Shown: positions 50,809 to 59,850 of the stretch, one piece after another
Layout: each line of letters starts with the position of its first letter
Position numbering within the stretch: position 1 is the first letter of the stretch
DNA from: Sphaerisporangium album
GTDB taxonomy: Bacteria; Actinomycetota; Actinomycetes; Streptosporangiales; Streptosporangiaceae
NCBI RefSeq assembly: GCF_003323745.1
Contig: NZ_QOIL01000006.1
Location: 1 to 64,000 of the forward strand
Direction of reading: 5' to 3'
DNA length: 64,000 nt
Notes under the pieces: generated by a model
What the model was told of the DNA's origin: nothing
Databases searched by the model: none
The model's input: the letters and a program-made list of their open reading frames with translations, nothing else
Translations under genes and position numbers: made by a program

Positions 50809-51255
50809 TCAGTCCGTGTACTCCACGATGACGAGGGGAATCTCGCGCTCGGTTCGAGATTGGTGGTCCGCGACGCCGGGGTTGGCGGCCTGGAGGACGC
50901 CGAACAGGCGCTCACGCTCGGCCCCCTGGGCGGTGGTGGCGATGCCCTGGAAGGTCTTCACGACACCGGCGTCGGTTCTTAGCTCGATGGTCACGTGCGG
51001 GTCGGCGACCAGGTTGTGGTACCAGGCGGGGTGGGACGGGGCCGCCATGGCCGACGCCCAGAGGACGATGCGGCCGGGACCGTCACGCAGGAAGCCGAGG
51101 GGCGTCGTGCGCGATCGTCCGGTCCGGGCACCGGTGGTGGTGAGCAGGACGAGCGGCACGTCCCTGAGCATCTCGTTCTTGACCAGCCCGTTGCCCGTGC
51201 GGAACTCTTCGATGATCGAACTGTTGAAGGCGGACTGGTCGTGAGGTGTAGACAT
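50809..51255 (-). CDS. Deazaflavin (F420)-dependent nitroreductase family protein (DDN-like)
   Basis: This 148-residue split-barrel protein resembles the deazaflavin-dependent nitroreductase family. Motifs: FNSSIIEEFRTGNG, LLTTTGARTGRSRTTPLGFL (F420-phosphate binding loop) and the terminal HPAWYHNLVADPHVTIEL. The ATG has GGGGAG six bases upstream. It converges with the M23 gene across 47 bases. The substrate is unknown. Confidence 0.88.
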   Translation of the reverse strand: MSTPHDQSAFNSSIIEEFRTGNGLVKNEMLRDVPLVLLTTTGARTGRSRTTPLGFLRDGPGRIVLWASAMAAPSHPAWYHNLVADPHVTIELRTDAGVVKTFQGIATTAQGAERERLFGVLQAANPGVADHQSRTEREIPLVIVEYTD

Positions 51256-51394
51256 CGGCCGCTCCCCTGAGGTCATGATCGCTTGAGGTCACCACGCTAC
51301 CCGCTCGGCCGAACTCTTCATCAACACACGATCGGCGGGGCGAAAATACGCGATCGGCCAGTCGAAACGTGAGCGCCACGGGCCGTCCCCGCCG

Positions 51395-51826
51395 TCACTG
51401 GAAGTCGCAGCCGGGGTTGGGAGCGTCCTGCGACAGCGGGCTGCCGGCCGGATCGACGTAGACCACGTCGAGGATCACGGGTCGAGGGCCGAGGTTACGT
51501 CCCAGGTGCACATGACCCACGCCGCTCGGCTCGACGAACTCCGCACCCGGCCCATGGACGTTGTCGAGCGCGCATGTGGCCCCGTAATGGCTCAGCATCC
51601 CCTGTCTCACCCTCACGTACAGCGTGCCGTCGTGAAAGTGCCAGCCCGTGCTCCCGCCGGGCTGCAGGGTGATCTCGCGCAGGATGTAGTCCCTGCCGCC
51701 CACCGTGATCCGAGCGATGATCGTGCCGGTGACCCCCGTGCCGGGACTGGCGTCCGCGGCCCCGCCAACGGACGAGAGCCCCGCGACCATCACGCCGACG
51801 AGCCCGGCCCGAACCGCGATGCGCAT
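51395..51826 (-). CDS. Secreted cupin-domain protein
   Basis: This 143-residue protein has a signal peptide (about 1-27, ending AADAS) and a single cupin barrel with metal-type ligands GWHFHDGTLYV and VGHVHLG (His in both), plus EFVEPSGV. GGAGGAG lies six bases before the ATG. Function unknown; secreted cupins may bind small ligands. Confidence 0.75.
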   Translation of the reverse strand: MRIAVRAGLVGVMVAGLSSVGGAADASPGTGVTGTIIARITVGGRDYILREITLQPGGSTGWHFHDGTLYVRVRQGMLSHYGATCALDNVHGPGAEFVEPSGVGHVHLGRNLGPRPVILDVVYVDPAGSPLSQDAPNPGCDFQ

Positions 51827-52224
51827 GCGCGTCTCCTCCCTCGCTCCGTTGACGACGTCCCACGAAGATCCTTTCGGCGCGACCGCCTGGGCGGGCAACG
51901 GATCGGTCTCGTACCTGTCCCGGCCAGTCGACCACGTCGCGGCGACTCGGCGCGGCCGTTCGCCATGTCAGCGCATCAGAACGACCCGCGGGTGCCCTGA
52001 GCGACCCGCTTGCCATCCGAGTTGTCCACAGCCCAGGCAGCCTCCGCCTGGCCGAAGAGCTCGCCCGCCGCCCCGCCGGCACGCTGACCTGGACGGACAC
52101 CGCGACCGAGCCTTCCCACCCGGCCACCGAAACCGAACGCCCCTCGGTCCGTTGTCCCCAGAACCCGGTTCTACGGCGAAGGCGGCGGGCGGACTGCGCG
52201 AAGGTCGCTGCCGGAGGTGGTCAC
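51827..52224. other. 398 bp gap; no supported gene
   Basis: It lies between the divergent cupin and yraN genes and should hold their promoters. A frame open from about 51970 to the yraN start (for example LAIRVVHSPGSLRLAEELA) has gene-like codon use but no start codon with ribosome-binding site; it may be a remnant near an inversion boundary. Confidence 0.35.
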
Positions 52225-52578
52225 ATGGCCGCGACACACGAGCTCGGAAGATACGGCGAGCAACTCGCCGTCGATTATCTCCGGGCGGCCGGTTTCAAGA
52301 TCCTTGATCGCAACTGGTCCTGTCACGAGGGGGAGATCGACATCCTCGTCCGTGACGGATCCGTGCTGGTGGTCGTGGAGGTCAAGACCCGGTCGGGCAG
52401 GAGCCACGGCACCGCGTTCGAGGCCGTGACCCCGGCGAAGCTGGCGCGGCTGCGCACACTGGCGGCCCGCTGGCTCAGCGGCCAGCCCGAATGGTTCTCC
52501 GCCATCCGCATCGACGTGGTGGCACTGGAGCGCTTCGCCGGTGAGTTCTCGATCCGGCATGACCGGGGGGTTTCGTAA
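52225..52578 (+). CDS. YraN family protein (UPF0102, endonuclease-like)
   Basis: This 117-residue protein has an Holliday-junction-resolvase-like fold: LGRYGEQLAVDYLRAAGFKILDRNW, EGEIDILVRDG (Glu/Asp) and VVVEVKTRSG with the metal-binding Glu-x-Lys. Its role is probably in DNA repair or uptake with YifB and DprA. GGAGGTG lies five bases before the ATG. It abuts yifB (the TAA is followed at once by ATG). Confidence 0.92.
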   Translation: MAATHELGRYGEQLAVDYLRAAGFKILDRNWSCHEGEIDILVRDGSVLVVVEVKTRSGRSHGTAFEAVTPAKLARLRTLAARWLSGQPEWFSAIRIDVVALERFAGEFSIRHDRGVS

Positions 52579-54126
52579 ATGGCCGTCGCCCGTACGCGCT
52601 GCGTCGCGCTGGTCGGCGTCAGCGGTCACATCGTCGAGGTCGAGGCCGACGTGGGCCACGGCATCGCCGGCGTCAGCCTGATCGGCATGCTCGACACGGC
52701 GCTCAGCGAGGCCCGCGACCGGGTCCGCTCGGCCGTCATCAACAGCAGGTACGCCTGGCCCGACGCCCGGGTCACGATCAGCCTGTTTCCCGCCAGCCTC
52801 CCGAAGCGGGGCAGCCTGTTCGATCTCGCCATCGCGGTGGCGCTGCTGGGCGCCGCCGGTCTCGTCCCTCGGGAACCGATATCCCAGCCCTTCTTCCTCG
52901 GAGAGCTCGGGCTGGACGGGACGGTCAAGCCGGTGCGCGGCATCCTGCCCGCCGTGATGGCGGCGGCGGAGGCCGGTGCCCGTTGCGTCGTCGTGCCGAC
53001 CGCGAACGCCGCCGAGGCCAGCCTCGTACCAGGGGTGGACGTCGTGCCGGTGCTCAAACTCGCCGAGCTGGTCGAGTGGCTGCGCACCGGCGATCCGGCG
53101 AGCAAGCCGACTCTGGCGAGCGCGGGCGCGCCGGTGTCGTGGGCTGATCCGCCTTCTCCCGGCGAACCTACGCTCGACCTGGCGGACGTCGCGGGCCAGG
53201 CCACGGCGCGGCGCGCACTCGAGGTCTGCGCCGCGGGCGGGCACAACCTCTGGATGCTCGGACAGCCCGGCACGGGGAAGACCATGCTCGCCGAGCGGCT
53301 CCCCACCCTGCTGCCCCCTCTTGACCGAGACCAGGCACTGGAGATCACGGCGATCCATTCGGTCGCCGGCGCCCTTCCCGCCGGGCGGCCCTTGCTGACG
53401 CGTCCGCCGTTCATGGCCCCTCACCACACGGCCACGATCGCCGCCATCGTCGGAGGCGGCAGCGGAGTGATCCGGCCGGGCGCCGTCTCGCTCGCTCACC
53501 GCGGGGTGCTGTTCCTTGACGAGGCGCCCGAGTTCCCGGCCCGGGTGCTCGACTCGCTGCGGCAGCCGGTGGAGTCGGGCAAGGTGGTCGTCGCGAGGGC
53601 GGCGGGAACGGTGTCCTTTCCGGCCCGGTTCATGCTCGTGCTCGCCGCCAATCCCTGCCCCTGCGCCCAGCCGTCCACGCCCGAGAGCCCATGCCAGTGC
53701 ACGCCCACCCAGCGGCGGCGCTACCTGGCCCGTCTGTCCGGGCCGCTGGTCGACCGCATCGACGTCAAGGTCCGCCTGACGCGTTCGACCCGGCGCGAGC
53801 TGCTGGCGGACCGGCAGTTCATCGAGCCGAGCGCCGTCGTGGCCGGGCGCGTCGCGCTGGCGCGGGAGCGCACGCTCAAGCGGCTGGCCGGAACGCCGTG
53901 GCGGTGCAACGCCGAGATACCCACGGCGGCCCTGCACGGAGATTTCCGGCTGCCCGCGTCCGCGATGGCACCCCTCTATCGCTGTCTCGACACAGGCGAG
54001 CTCAGCGCGCGAGGCCTGGACCGAGTGATCCGCGTCGCCTGGACCCTCGCCGACCTCATTGGCAAGGAAAAACCCGACATCACCGAGAGCACCACCGCTC
54101 TCGGCCTATGGCTGGGGGCCGAGTGA
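52579..54126 (+). CDS. YifB/ComM family Mg-chelatase-like AAA+ ATPase
   Basis: This 515-residue protein has an N-terminal Lon-protease-like domain (GVSLIGMLDTALSEARDRVRSAV) and an AAA+ Mg-chelatase domain with Walker A GQPGTGKT, Walker B VLFLDEAPEF and ANPCPCAQ with a Cys-rich insertion. ComM-type proteins drive branch migration during natural transformation. It lies directly after yraN, and its TGA overlaps the dprA start (GTGA). Confidence 0.93.
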   Translation: MAVARTRCVALVGVSGHIVEVEADVGHGIAGVSLIGMLDTALSEARDRVRSAVINSRYAWPDARVTISLFPASLPKRGSLFDLAIAVALLGAAGLVPREPISQPFFLGELGLDGTVKPVRGILPAVMAAAEAGARCVVVPTANAAEASLVPGVDVVPVLKLAELVEWLRTGDPASKPTLASAGAPVSWADPPSPGEPTLDLADVAGQATARRALEVCAAGGHNLWMLGQPGTGKTMLAERLPTLLPPLDRDQALEITAIHSVAGALPAGRPLLTRPPFMAPHHTATIAAIVGGGSGVIRPGAVSLAHRGVLFLDEAPEFPARVLDSLRQPVESGKVVVARAAGTVSFPARFMLVLAANPCPCAQPSTPESPCQCTPTQRRRYLARLSGPLVDRIDVKVRLTRSTRRELLADRQFIEPSAVVAGRVALARERTLKRLAGTPWRCNAEIPTAALHGDFRLPASAMAPLYRCLDTGELSARGLDRVIRVAWTLADLIGKEKPDITESTTALGLWLGAE

Positions 54127-55643
54127 ACACCACACCATTCACCGATGTCGCTCACCCGCATCCCCACCGGGACGACCCCTCCACAACGTCGCCGAGCGTA
54201 GCCAATGCCGCTCCTGAGAGCCCGGCCGACGGTGCACCGCTGGACGATTCGGTCGCAGCGGGGACAGACGGCGGCACGGAACGTGATCAGGGGGCGGAAG
54301 CCGTGTCCGACGACCTTGGCATGACGGTGTCGGACGGCCATGGCATGGCGGTGCCCGGTGCCGTTGGTGCGACGGTCGCCGATGGCCGTGGCAACGGGGG
54401 GGTCGATGGCCATGTCGTGGCCGGCGGCGTGTCGGCTGATGTGGCTGGGCCAGGGGGCGTCGCCGTGCCGACTGGTCTTCGGTGGGATGCGGTGCGGCTG
54501 GCGAGGGTCACGTTGATGCGGGTGGCGGATGCCGGAGACGCGGTGATGGGGCGTCTCGTCGCCGAGTACGGGCCGGAGGGCGCGCTCGGCCAGGTACGGC
54601 GTGGCCATCTTGATACGAGCTTCGTCGAGGAGTTGAGCCGTGGGCGAGGCCGCGCACCGGACCTCGCTCGCATGCTGAGCGGATGGCGGGCGCGGCTCCT
54701 GGTCGCCGATCCGGTGGCCGACCTCACCGAAGGGCACGATCTGGGCGCCCGCCTGATCATGCCCGGTGATCTCGAATGGCCCACGCAGTTGGACGACCTC
54801 GGTCCCGAGAGGCCGTTCGGGCTCTGGCTCCACGGTGACGCGGATCTCCGCTTCTCCTGTCTCCGTTCGGTGGCCGTGGTCGGCTCCAGGGCCGCCACTC
54901 CGTACGGCACCCATGTGGCCGCGGAGTTCGGCGCCGCCCTCAGCGAGGCGGGGTGGACGGTCATCTCGGGTGGTGCCCATGGGATCGACGCGGCGGCACA
55001 TCGTGGGGCCCTGACCGGCGAGGCCCGGACGATCGCCGTACTGGCCTGTGGCGCGGACATCGCCTACCCCGCCGCCAATCAGGATCTTTTCGCGGCCATC
55101 CGGGCGAGGGGCGTCGTGGTCAGCGAATCGCCGATGGGCGTCCGGCCCACACGGCTTCGCTTTCTCGTCCGCAATCGGCTGATCGCGGCGCTGTCCCGGG
55201 GGACGGTCGTCGTCGAGGCGGCCGTGCGGAGCGGAGCCCTCAACACCGCCGGCCACGCCGTCGCCCTCCGACGTCACCTGGCCGCCGTGCCTGGCCCGGT
55301 GACCTCGGAGAACTCCGCCGGCTGCCATCGGTTGATCCGGCGGGCGGAAGCGGTCTGCGTGACGTCGGCGCGGGAGGTCGTGGAGTTGGTCGGAGCGGTA
55401 GGAGACGATCTCGCGCCGGAGCCGAGAGGCCCGGTCCTGCCCAGGGACGCCCTGGACGAGGACACCCGCAAGGTGCTGGAGGCCGTCCCCGCGCGCGGGG
55501 GAACCGGTCCCGCGACGATCGCCCTGGATGCCGGGCTCGACCTGATGACCACTCTGGCCTGCCTGGGAGCCTTGGCCGCAGCGGGCTACGTCGAGCGCGC
55601 CCCCCGAGGCTGGCGTATCCGAAGACCGACCCCCATCCCCTGA
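54123..55643 (+). CDS. dprA: DNA-processing protein DprA with long N-terminal extension
   Basis: This 506-residue protein protects incoming single-stranded DNA and loads RecA. The Rossmann core (about 230-430) has VAVVGSRAATPYG, VISGGAHGIDAAAHRGAL, LRFLVRNRLIAALSRGTVVVEAA, SGALNTAGHA. The C-terminal 60 residues (TRKVLEAVPARG, TIALDAGLDLM) are a winged helix. The first 120 residues are an unusual low-complexity extension with DGHG/DGRG repeats, making it about 100 residues longer than normal. The GTG overlaps the yifB stop. Confidence 0.92.
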   Translation: MNTTPFTDVAHPHPHRDDPSTTSPSVANAAPESPADGAPLDDSVAAGTDGGTERDQGAEAVSDDLGMTVSDGHGMAVPGAVGATVADGRGNGGVDGHVVAGGVSADVAGPGGVAVPTGLRWDAVRLARVTLMRVADAGDAVMGRLVAEYGPEGALGQVRRGHLDTSFVEELSRGRGRAPDLARMLSGWRARLLVADPVADLTEGHDLGARLIMPGDLEWPTQLDDLGPERPFGLWLHGDADLRFSCLRSVAVVGSRAATPYGTHVAAEFGAALSEAGWTVISGGAHGIDAAAHRGALTGEARTIAVLACGADIAYPAANQDLFAAIRARGVVVSESPMGVRPTRLRFLVRNRLIAALSRGTVVVEAAVRSGALNTAGHAVALRRHLAAVPGPVTSENSAGCHRLIRRAEAVCVTSAREVVELVGAVGDDLAPEPRGPVLPRDALDEDTRKVLEAVPARGGTGPATIALDAGLDLMTTLACLGALAAAGYVERAPRGWRIRRPTPIP

Positions 55644-56029
55644 CCCACCAACCCGCTCCGGTGACCACCGACAACCGTGAACCTCGACCGCCACCTACAG
55701 AAGGCGGTCGACTCACAGGCGCTGGTCGTCCGCAGAAAACACGCGACAGCACCCACGGTGGGGTGGCGGTGGACAGGGCCGTCGGCGCAGCGTGTGGTCG
55801 GGTGCGCTTGTGGCCCGGCTCCACGGGGTGGGCTCGATGTCGGGGACGGGGTGAGCCGGAAGCGGACGGTGTGCGCGCCCGGGCTGTTCCAGATCTCGAT
55901 GGTCGCGTACTCGCCGAACAGCGCGGGCCAGGCCTACTCTGCGCAACCTTGAACGCCTGCATGAGGCGTCGTGCCGGTTGCTCGGGTGCTACCGACGGGG
56001 TGGTGTGGTGTCCTTGGGCGGGAGTTGGG
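55644..56029. other. 386 bp gap between convergent dprA and DUF2469 genes
   Basis: No intact gene. On the minus strand, about 55935-55835, a frame reads LFGEYATIEIWNSPG followed by AHTVRFRLTPSP with strong coding-type third-base GC, but a stop precedes it and no start is present. It looks like a gene fragment. Its family is not recognised. Confidence 0.4.
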
Positions 56030-56353
56030 TCAGGTGGAGAAGCCTTCCTTGGGCATTTCCAGGTCGGGCTTGGCCAGTTCTTCCACGTTGACGTCCTTGA
56101 AGGTGACCACGCGGACGTTCTTGACGAACCTGGCGGGGCGGTACATGTCCCACACCCAGGCGTCCTGCATCTTCACGTCGAAGAAGACATCACCGTTCTC
56201 GGCGGTGCGCACGTCGAGATCGACGGAGTTGGTCAGGTAGAAGCGCCGCTCGGTTTCGACGACATAGGTGAACAGGCCCACCACATCGCGGTACTCCCGG
56301 TAGAGCTGCAACTCCATTTCGGTCTCGTATTTCTCGAGATCCTCTGCGCTCAT
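56030..56353 (-). CDS. DUF2469 family protein
   Basis: This 107-residue protein belongs to the DUF2469 family found in almost all actinobacteria next to rnhB. It begins MSAEDLEKYETEMELQLYRE, has VVGLFTYVVETERRFYL and DVFFDVKMQDAWVWDMYRP, and a lysine/aspartate C-terminus. The function is unknown. It lies 39 bases downstream of rnhB. Confidence 0.93.
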   Translation of the reverse strand: MSAEDLEKYETEMELQLYREYRDVVGLFTYVVETERRFYLTNSVDLDVRTAENGDVFFDVKMQDAWVWDMYRPARFVKNVRVVTFKDVNVEELAKPDLEMPKEGFST

Positions 56354-56392
56354 CCCGGCCCTCCACTTCCCTTCCTCCCCCGGTGTGGCCGA

Positions 56393-57088
56393 TCAGGCGA
56401 CACCGGCCCCCATTTCATTCTCGCCTATCTCGGCCCCCGCTCCGGACCGCGCCACCGTGTTCACGGTTACGAATGAGAACCGATGATGCGGACTGGGCCC
56501 GTGGGCCGCCAGAGCGCGACGGTGCCCCGCCGTCACGTACCCCTTGTGGTCGGCGAAGCCGTACTGGGGGTAGAGGTCGTCCAGCGAGGTCATCATGCGG
56601 TCCCTGGTCACCTTGGCGATGATGGACGCCGCGGCCACGCACGCCGAGACCTGGTCTCCCTTCCACACCGCCAGCGACGGGGCGGGCAGCCCAGGCACCG
56701 GGAATCCGTCGATCAGAACGTACCCGAGATCGCACTGAAGACCTGCGACGGCCCGCCGCATCCCCGCGATGTTGCACTTGTGCAGGCCGCGCGCGTCGAT
56801 CTCGTCCGGCGGGATCACCACGACCTTCACGGAGCGCGCGGTCGCCATGATGCGGTCGTGAAGCTCCTCGCGCCGGGCGGGGGTCAGTGCCTTGGAGTCG
56901 GCCAGGCCGTCGATCTCGGTGCGCAGGACCACGGCCGCGACCACGAGCGGCCCGGCGCAGGCTCCGCGGCCCGCCTCGTCGACGCCGGCGATGGGCGACA
57001 GGCCTCGCCGCGCGAGCGCGCGCTCATATCCGTACAGACCGGAATCGCGGCGCACGATGCTGGGACGCGGACGGTAGAGAACAGTCAT
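56393..57088 (-). CDS. rnhB: Ribonuclease HII
   Basis: This 231-residue enzyme removes ribonucleotides from DNA. The motif IAGVDEAGRGACAGPLVVAAV carries two acidic ligands; later VLIDGFPVP (Asp), KGDQVSACVAAASIIAKVTRD and the end YGFADHKGYVTAGHR. It starts at ATG with no strong ribosome-binding site; upstream frame extension is Arg-rich and not part of it. Confidence 0.93.
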   Translation of the reverse strand: MTVLYRPRPSIVRRDSGLYGYERALARRGLSPIAGVDEAGRGACAGPLVVAAVVLRTEIDGLADSKALTPARREELHDRIMATARSVKVVVIPPDEIDARGLHKCNIAGMRRAVAGLQCDLGYVLIDGFPVPGLPAPSLAVWKGDQVSACVAAASIIAKVTRDRMMTSLDDLYPQYGFADHKGYVTAGHRRALAAHGPSPHHRFSFVTVNTVARSGAGAEIGENEMGAGVA

Positions 57089-57472
57089 AAGCCAAGCGGC
57101 ACGGAACCCCGCCGCGAAGGGATGAACCCGCGGGACGGTCGGACCCCCCGGCCGGTGAACGGCGATGCGAGCACGACCATGGGGCAAGCCTACGCCCGAA
57201 TGCGCCGCGGGGGTACGCTATCGCACCTTTGAGAACCTCTCCTGCGCGCTCACGTACACAGGCATGCGCCGCCACCAGCAGGAACGACCAGAAGGGCGGA
57301 TCGGACGGCCGGTCCCCCTCCGACCACGTCATCTGCGCGATCTTCCATGCGGGGCGCCGAGGGCCGGTGTGCCGGCCAGGAGACACATCACCGGCCTGGC
57401 GTACCTCTGGCAGTGACGGGAGGATGCCTTGCGACGACACTCCCGAGCGGTGTGCCCTGGCCTCCGTCCGCG
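57089..57472. other. 384 bp gap between rnhB and the first lepB; no gene seen
   Basis: Frames are open on both strands but lack starts with ribosome-binding sites and any recognisable domain. It would hold the rnhB promoter if rnhB-DUF2469 is separate from lepB. Confidence 0.4.
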
Positions 57473-58318
57473 CTAGCGGATCTTGGCGAACGTTTCCGGG
57501 ACTGGCAGCGTCGATATGCGGGAGAAGGGCCAGTACAGCGCGAACGCCCTGCCGATGACGTCGCCGGTGGCGATCGTGCCGTGGAAGCCGTTCTTCATGT
57601 AGGCGCGAGAGTCCTCCGAGGCCGCGCGGTGGTCGCCCATGAGCCACAGGCGTCCTTCGGGCACGGTGACGTCGAACTTCTCCTGCGACGGGAAGTCGTC
57701 CGGGTTGAGGTACGACTCCTCGTCGAGGGGGACGCCGTTCACCGTGATCCGGTTCTGGGCGTCACAGCACTTCACATGGTCGCCGCCGATGCCGATGACG
57801 CGCTTGATCGTTGGAGTGCCGTCCCAGCCGTGGAAGACCACGACCTCTCCGCGGTCGATGTCCCCGGTGAGGCGGTTGACGATCACCCGGTCGTCGATGA
57901 GCAGGGTGTTCTCCATGGACTCCGACGGGATGAAGAAGGAGTCCAGGACGAACAGGCGCACCAGCAACGCGACGACGACCCCGCCGAGCACCAGCAGCAC
58001 CGACTCCCGCCACCCGGATCTCTTCCCTTTGGCGTCGGATGCGGCGGTGTCCGGCTCGCCGGACGGCGACACGCCGGAGCCGGCCGCGGATCCCGTACGC
58101 TCCCCCGAGTCCGAATCCGAGTCCGCAGGCTCGGGCGCGGTGGCCTGGGCAGCACCGGAGGGACCGGTGAGGCCGGCGCCAGGAGCGCCTGCCCCGGGCG
58201 CGGCAAGGTCAGGCGAGCCGGACTCGGAGGCGGCAGAGCGAGGAGAGCCGGGCTCACCCGCACCGGAGGGGTCAGAGGTGCGGGGATCGGGCTCGGGCCT
58301 GTGCTCTGTGACGCTCAT
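57473..58318 (-). CDS. lepB: Signal peptidase I (first of two)
   Basis: This 281-residue membrane serine protease cleaves signal peptides. A 115-residue acidic, Pro/Gly/Ser-rich cytoplasmic region precedes one transmembrane helix (VLLVLGGVVVALLVRLFVL); then FIPSESMENTLL carries the catalytic Ser and GTPTIKRVIGIGGD the catalytic Lys. GDHRAASEDSRAY is box E. It starts at ATG without a clear ribosome-binding site. The paralogue lies 429 bases upstream on the same strand. Confidence 0.92.
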   Translation of the reverse strand: MSVTEHRPEPDPRTSDPSGAGEPGSPRSAASESGSPDLAAPGAGAPGAGLTGPSGAAQATAPEPADSDSDSGERTGSAAGSGVSPSGEPDTAASDAKGKRSGWRESVLLVLGGVVVALLVRLFVLDSFFIPSESMENTLLIDDRVIVNRLTGDIDRGEVVVFHGWDGTPTIKRVIGIGGDHVKCCDAQNRITVNGVPLDEESYLNPDDFPSQEKFDVTVPEGRLWLMGDHRAASEDSRAYMKNGFHGTIATGDVIGRAFALYWPFSRISTLPVPETFAKIR

Positions 58319-58747
58319 CGGAACTTTGGGGCGGTTTCCCGGCGGCGAGCCGGGAGGGGTTCGTGGCCCCGTCTCCTTCAAATGTCTCGGGGGTGGACGG
58401 ACGGCTCCGCGTCTCTTGGACGTGGAGGGAACGTTTCACACTCACTGCACGGAACAACGGTTCCGAATCATAGGGGTGGAAACGATGCCGAATGTCCGGA
58501 CTCAGCAGAAATTCTCCAGCCACAGGCAGGCACCCTCCGCGAGCGGAGAGGATCCTCCCCAGCCCGAGCAGCACCCACGAAACTCAAAGCTCCCGATCAT
58601 CTCCGAGAAGCTCTGCGGCCAAGGGCCAGACGACCGCCGCAGCGACCTGAAGACGGTCACCGTACTTCCGCAGGCGTCAGGCCACGCCGGCCCAGGCGGG
58701 TGCGCCCACGGGGTGATGTCGCGGGCTTGGGGCGGTGGGGGCGGTGG
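58319..58747. other. 429 bp gap between the two lepB genes with a promoter-like element
   Basis: On the minus strand TATGAT (58472-58467) is followed at once by the inverted repeat CGGAAC-CGTT-GTTCCG (58465-58450), which would overlap the transcript start. No gene is supported. The element suggests that the downstream lepB has its own regulated promoter. Confidence 0.4.
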
Positions 58748-59626
58748 TCAGAGGGTTGGTACTCGGGTTCGGGGCAGGTATCGGCGGCGGAGGGTTACCA
58801 GAGGGAAGGCGCCGGCGAAGCCGAGGAGGAGTGGCGACGTGGACTCGGCCAGGGCGGCGGCCTTGAGGGCGGGCTGGGTGAAGGTGTCCGGGATCGGGAG
58901 CGTGGTCGCGCGGCCGAGCGGCCAGACGACGACGAAGGCGCGCCCGACCACGCTGTCCTTCGGGATGGCGCCGCCGCCGGGGTCGCCCTGGTGGGACCGC
59001 GAGTCCAGGGAGACGGAGCGGTGGTCGCCCATGACCCACAGGCGGTCCTTCTCGACCTTGATCTCGAAGAACTTCTGGGACGGCTGGTCGTCGGGGTACA
59101 GGTAGGCCTTCTCGTCGAGCGGGACGCCGTTCACCGTGATGCGCCCCTGGGGATCGCAGCACTTGACCGTGTCGCCGGGCAGGCCGATGACGCGCTTGAT
59201 GTAGTCCTTCTCGCCGGGGACGACGCCGAACGCCGTGCCCACCCAGCGGAAGAAGCCGGAGACCGGATTGGAGGGCTCGGGGACGTTGATCTCGCTGGCC
59301 CAGGAGTCGACGCCGGAGAAGACCACGATGTCGCCGCGCTCGATCTCACGCGTGTGGTAGACGAGCTTGTTGACCAGCACCCTGTCGTTGACGAGCAGGG
59401 TGTTCTCCATGGACTCCGAGGGGATGTAGAACGCCTGGACCACGAAGCTCTTGATGATGAGCGCCAAGAGAAGCGCCACCACCACCAGAACCGGCAACTC
59501 GCGCCAGAACGAGCCCTTCTTTTCCTTGCCGCCCTTGGCAGCCGGCTTGGTGTCTTCCGCGACCACGTCTACCTCGTCCTCGACGGGGCGGCGCGGCCCG
59601 CCGGCCCCCTGGCCATCGCTAGTCAT
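58748..59626 (-). CDS. lepB: Signal peptidase I (second of two)
   Basis: This 292-residue signal peptidase has a short charged N-terminus (KPAAKGGKEKKGSF), one N-terminal helix (ELPVLVVVALLLALIIKSF), catalytic Ser in YIPSESMENTLL and Lys in DYIKRVIGLPGD. A C-terminal hydrophobic helix (SPLLLGFAGAFPLVTL) ends with RRRYLPRTR, so it is double-anchored, unlike the first. It follows rplS on the same strand after the rplS terminator. Confidence 0.93.
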   Translation of the reverse strand: MTSDGQGAGGPRRPVEDEVDVVAEDTKPAAKGGKEKKGSFWRELPVLVVVALLLALIIKSFVVQAFYIPSESMENTLLVNDRVLVNKLVYHTREIERGDIVVFSGVDSWASEINVPEPSNPVSGFFRWVGTAFGVVPGEKDYIKRVIGLPGDTVKCCDPQGRITVNGVPLDEKAYLYPDDQPSQKFFEIKVEKDRLWVMGDHRSVSLDSRSHQGDPGGGAIPKDSVVGRAFVVVWPLGRATTLPIPDTFTQPALKAAALAESTSPLLLGFAGAFPLVTLRRRYLPRTRVPTL

Positions 59627-59803
59627 CGGTGTCGAGCCTAAATGATGCCCGCTCCACGCCGGGTCGCCGACTCGGCTTCACGCCCAAAGAACTGGGCACC
59701 CCCGGCCGTATGACCAGGGAGGCGAGCGGGGAACGCCCCGGCGTTCGGCTGGAGCTCCCGGTCCGGCGGAGCCGCCCCGCGCCGGCCCCGGAAGAACCCC
59801 AGC

Positions 59804-59837
59804 AAAATGGCCCGCATCCCTGGTGGGATGCGGGCCA
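59804..59837 (-). terminator. Rho-independent terminator after rplS
   Basis: A perfect 13 bp stem (TGGCCCGCATCCC with its complement, loop TGGT read on plus) is followed on the minus strand by TTTT. It lies 13 bases after the rplS stop and should end the rpsP-rplS unit. Confidence 0.85.
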
Positions 59838-59850
59838 CCGAGCGTAAGGG

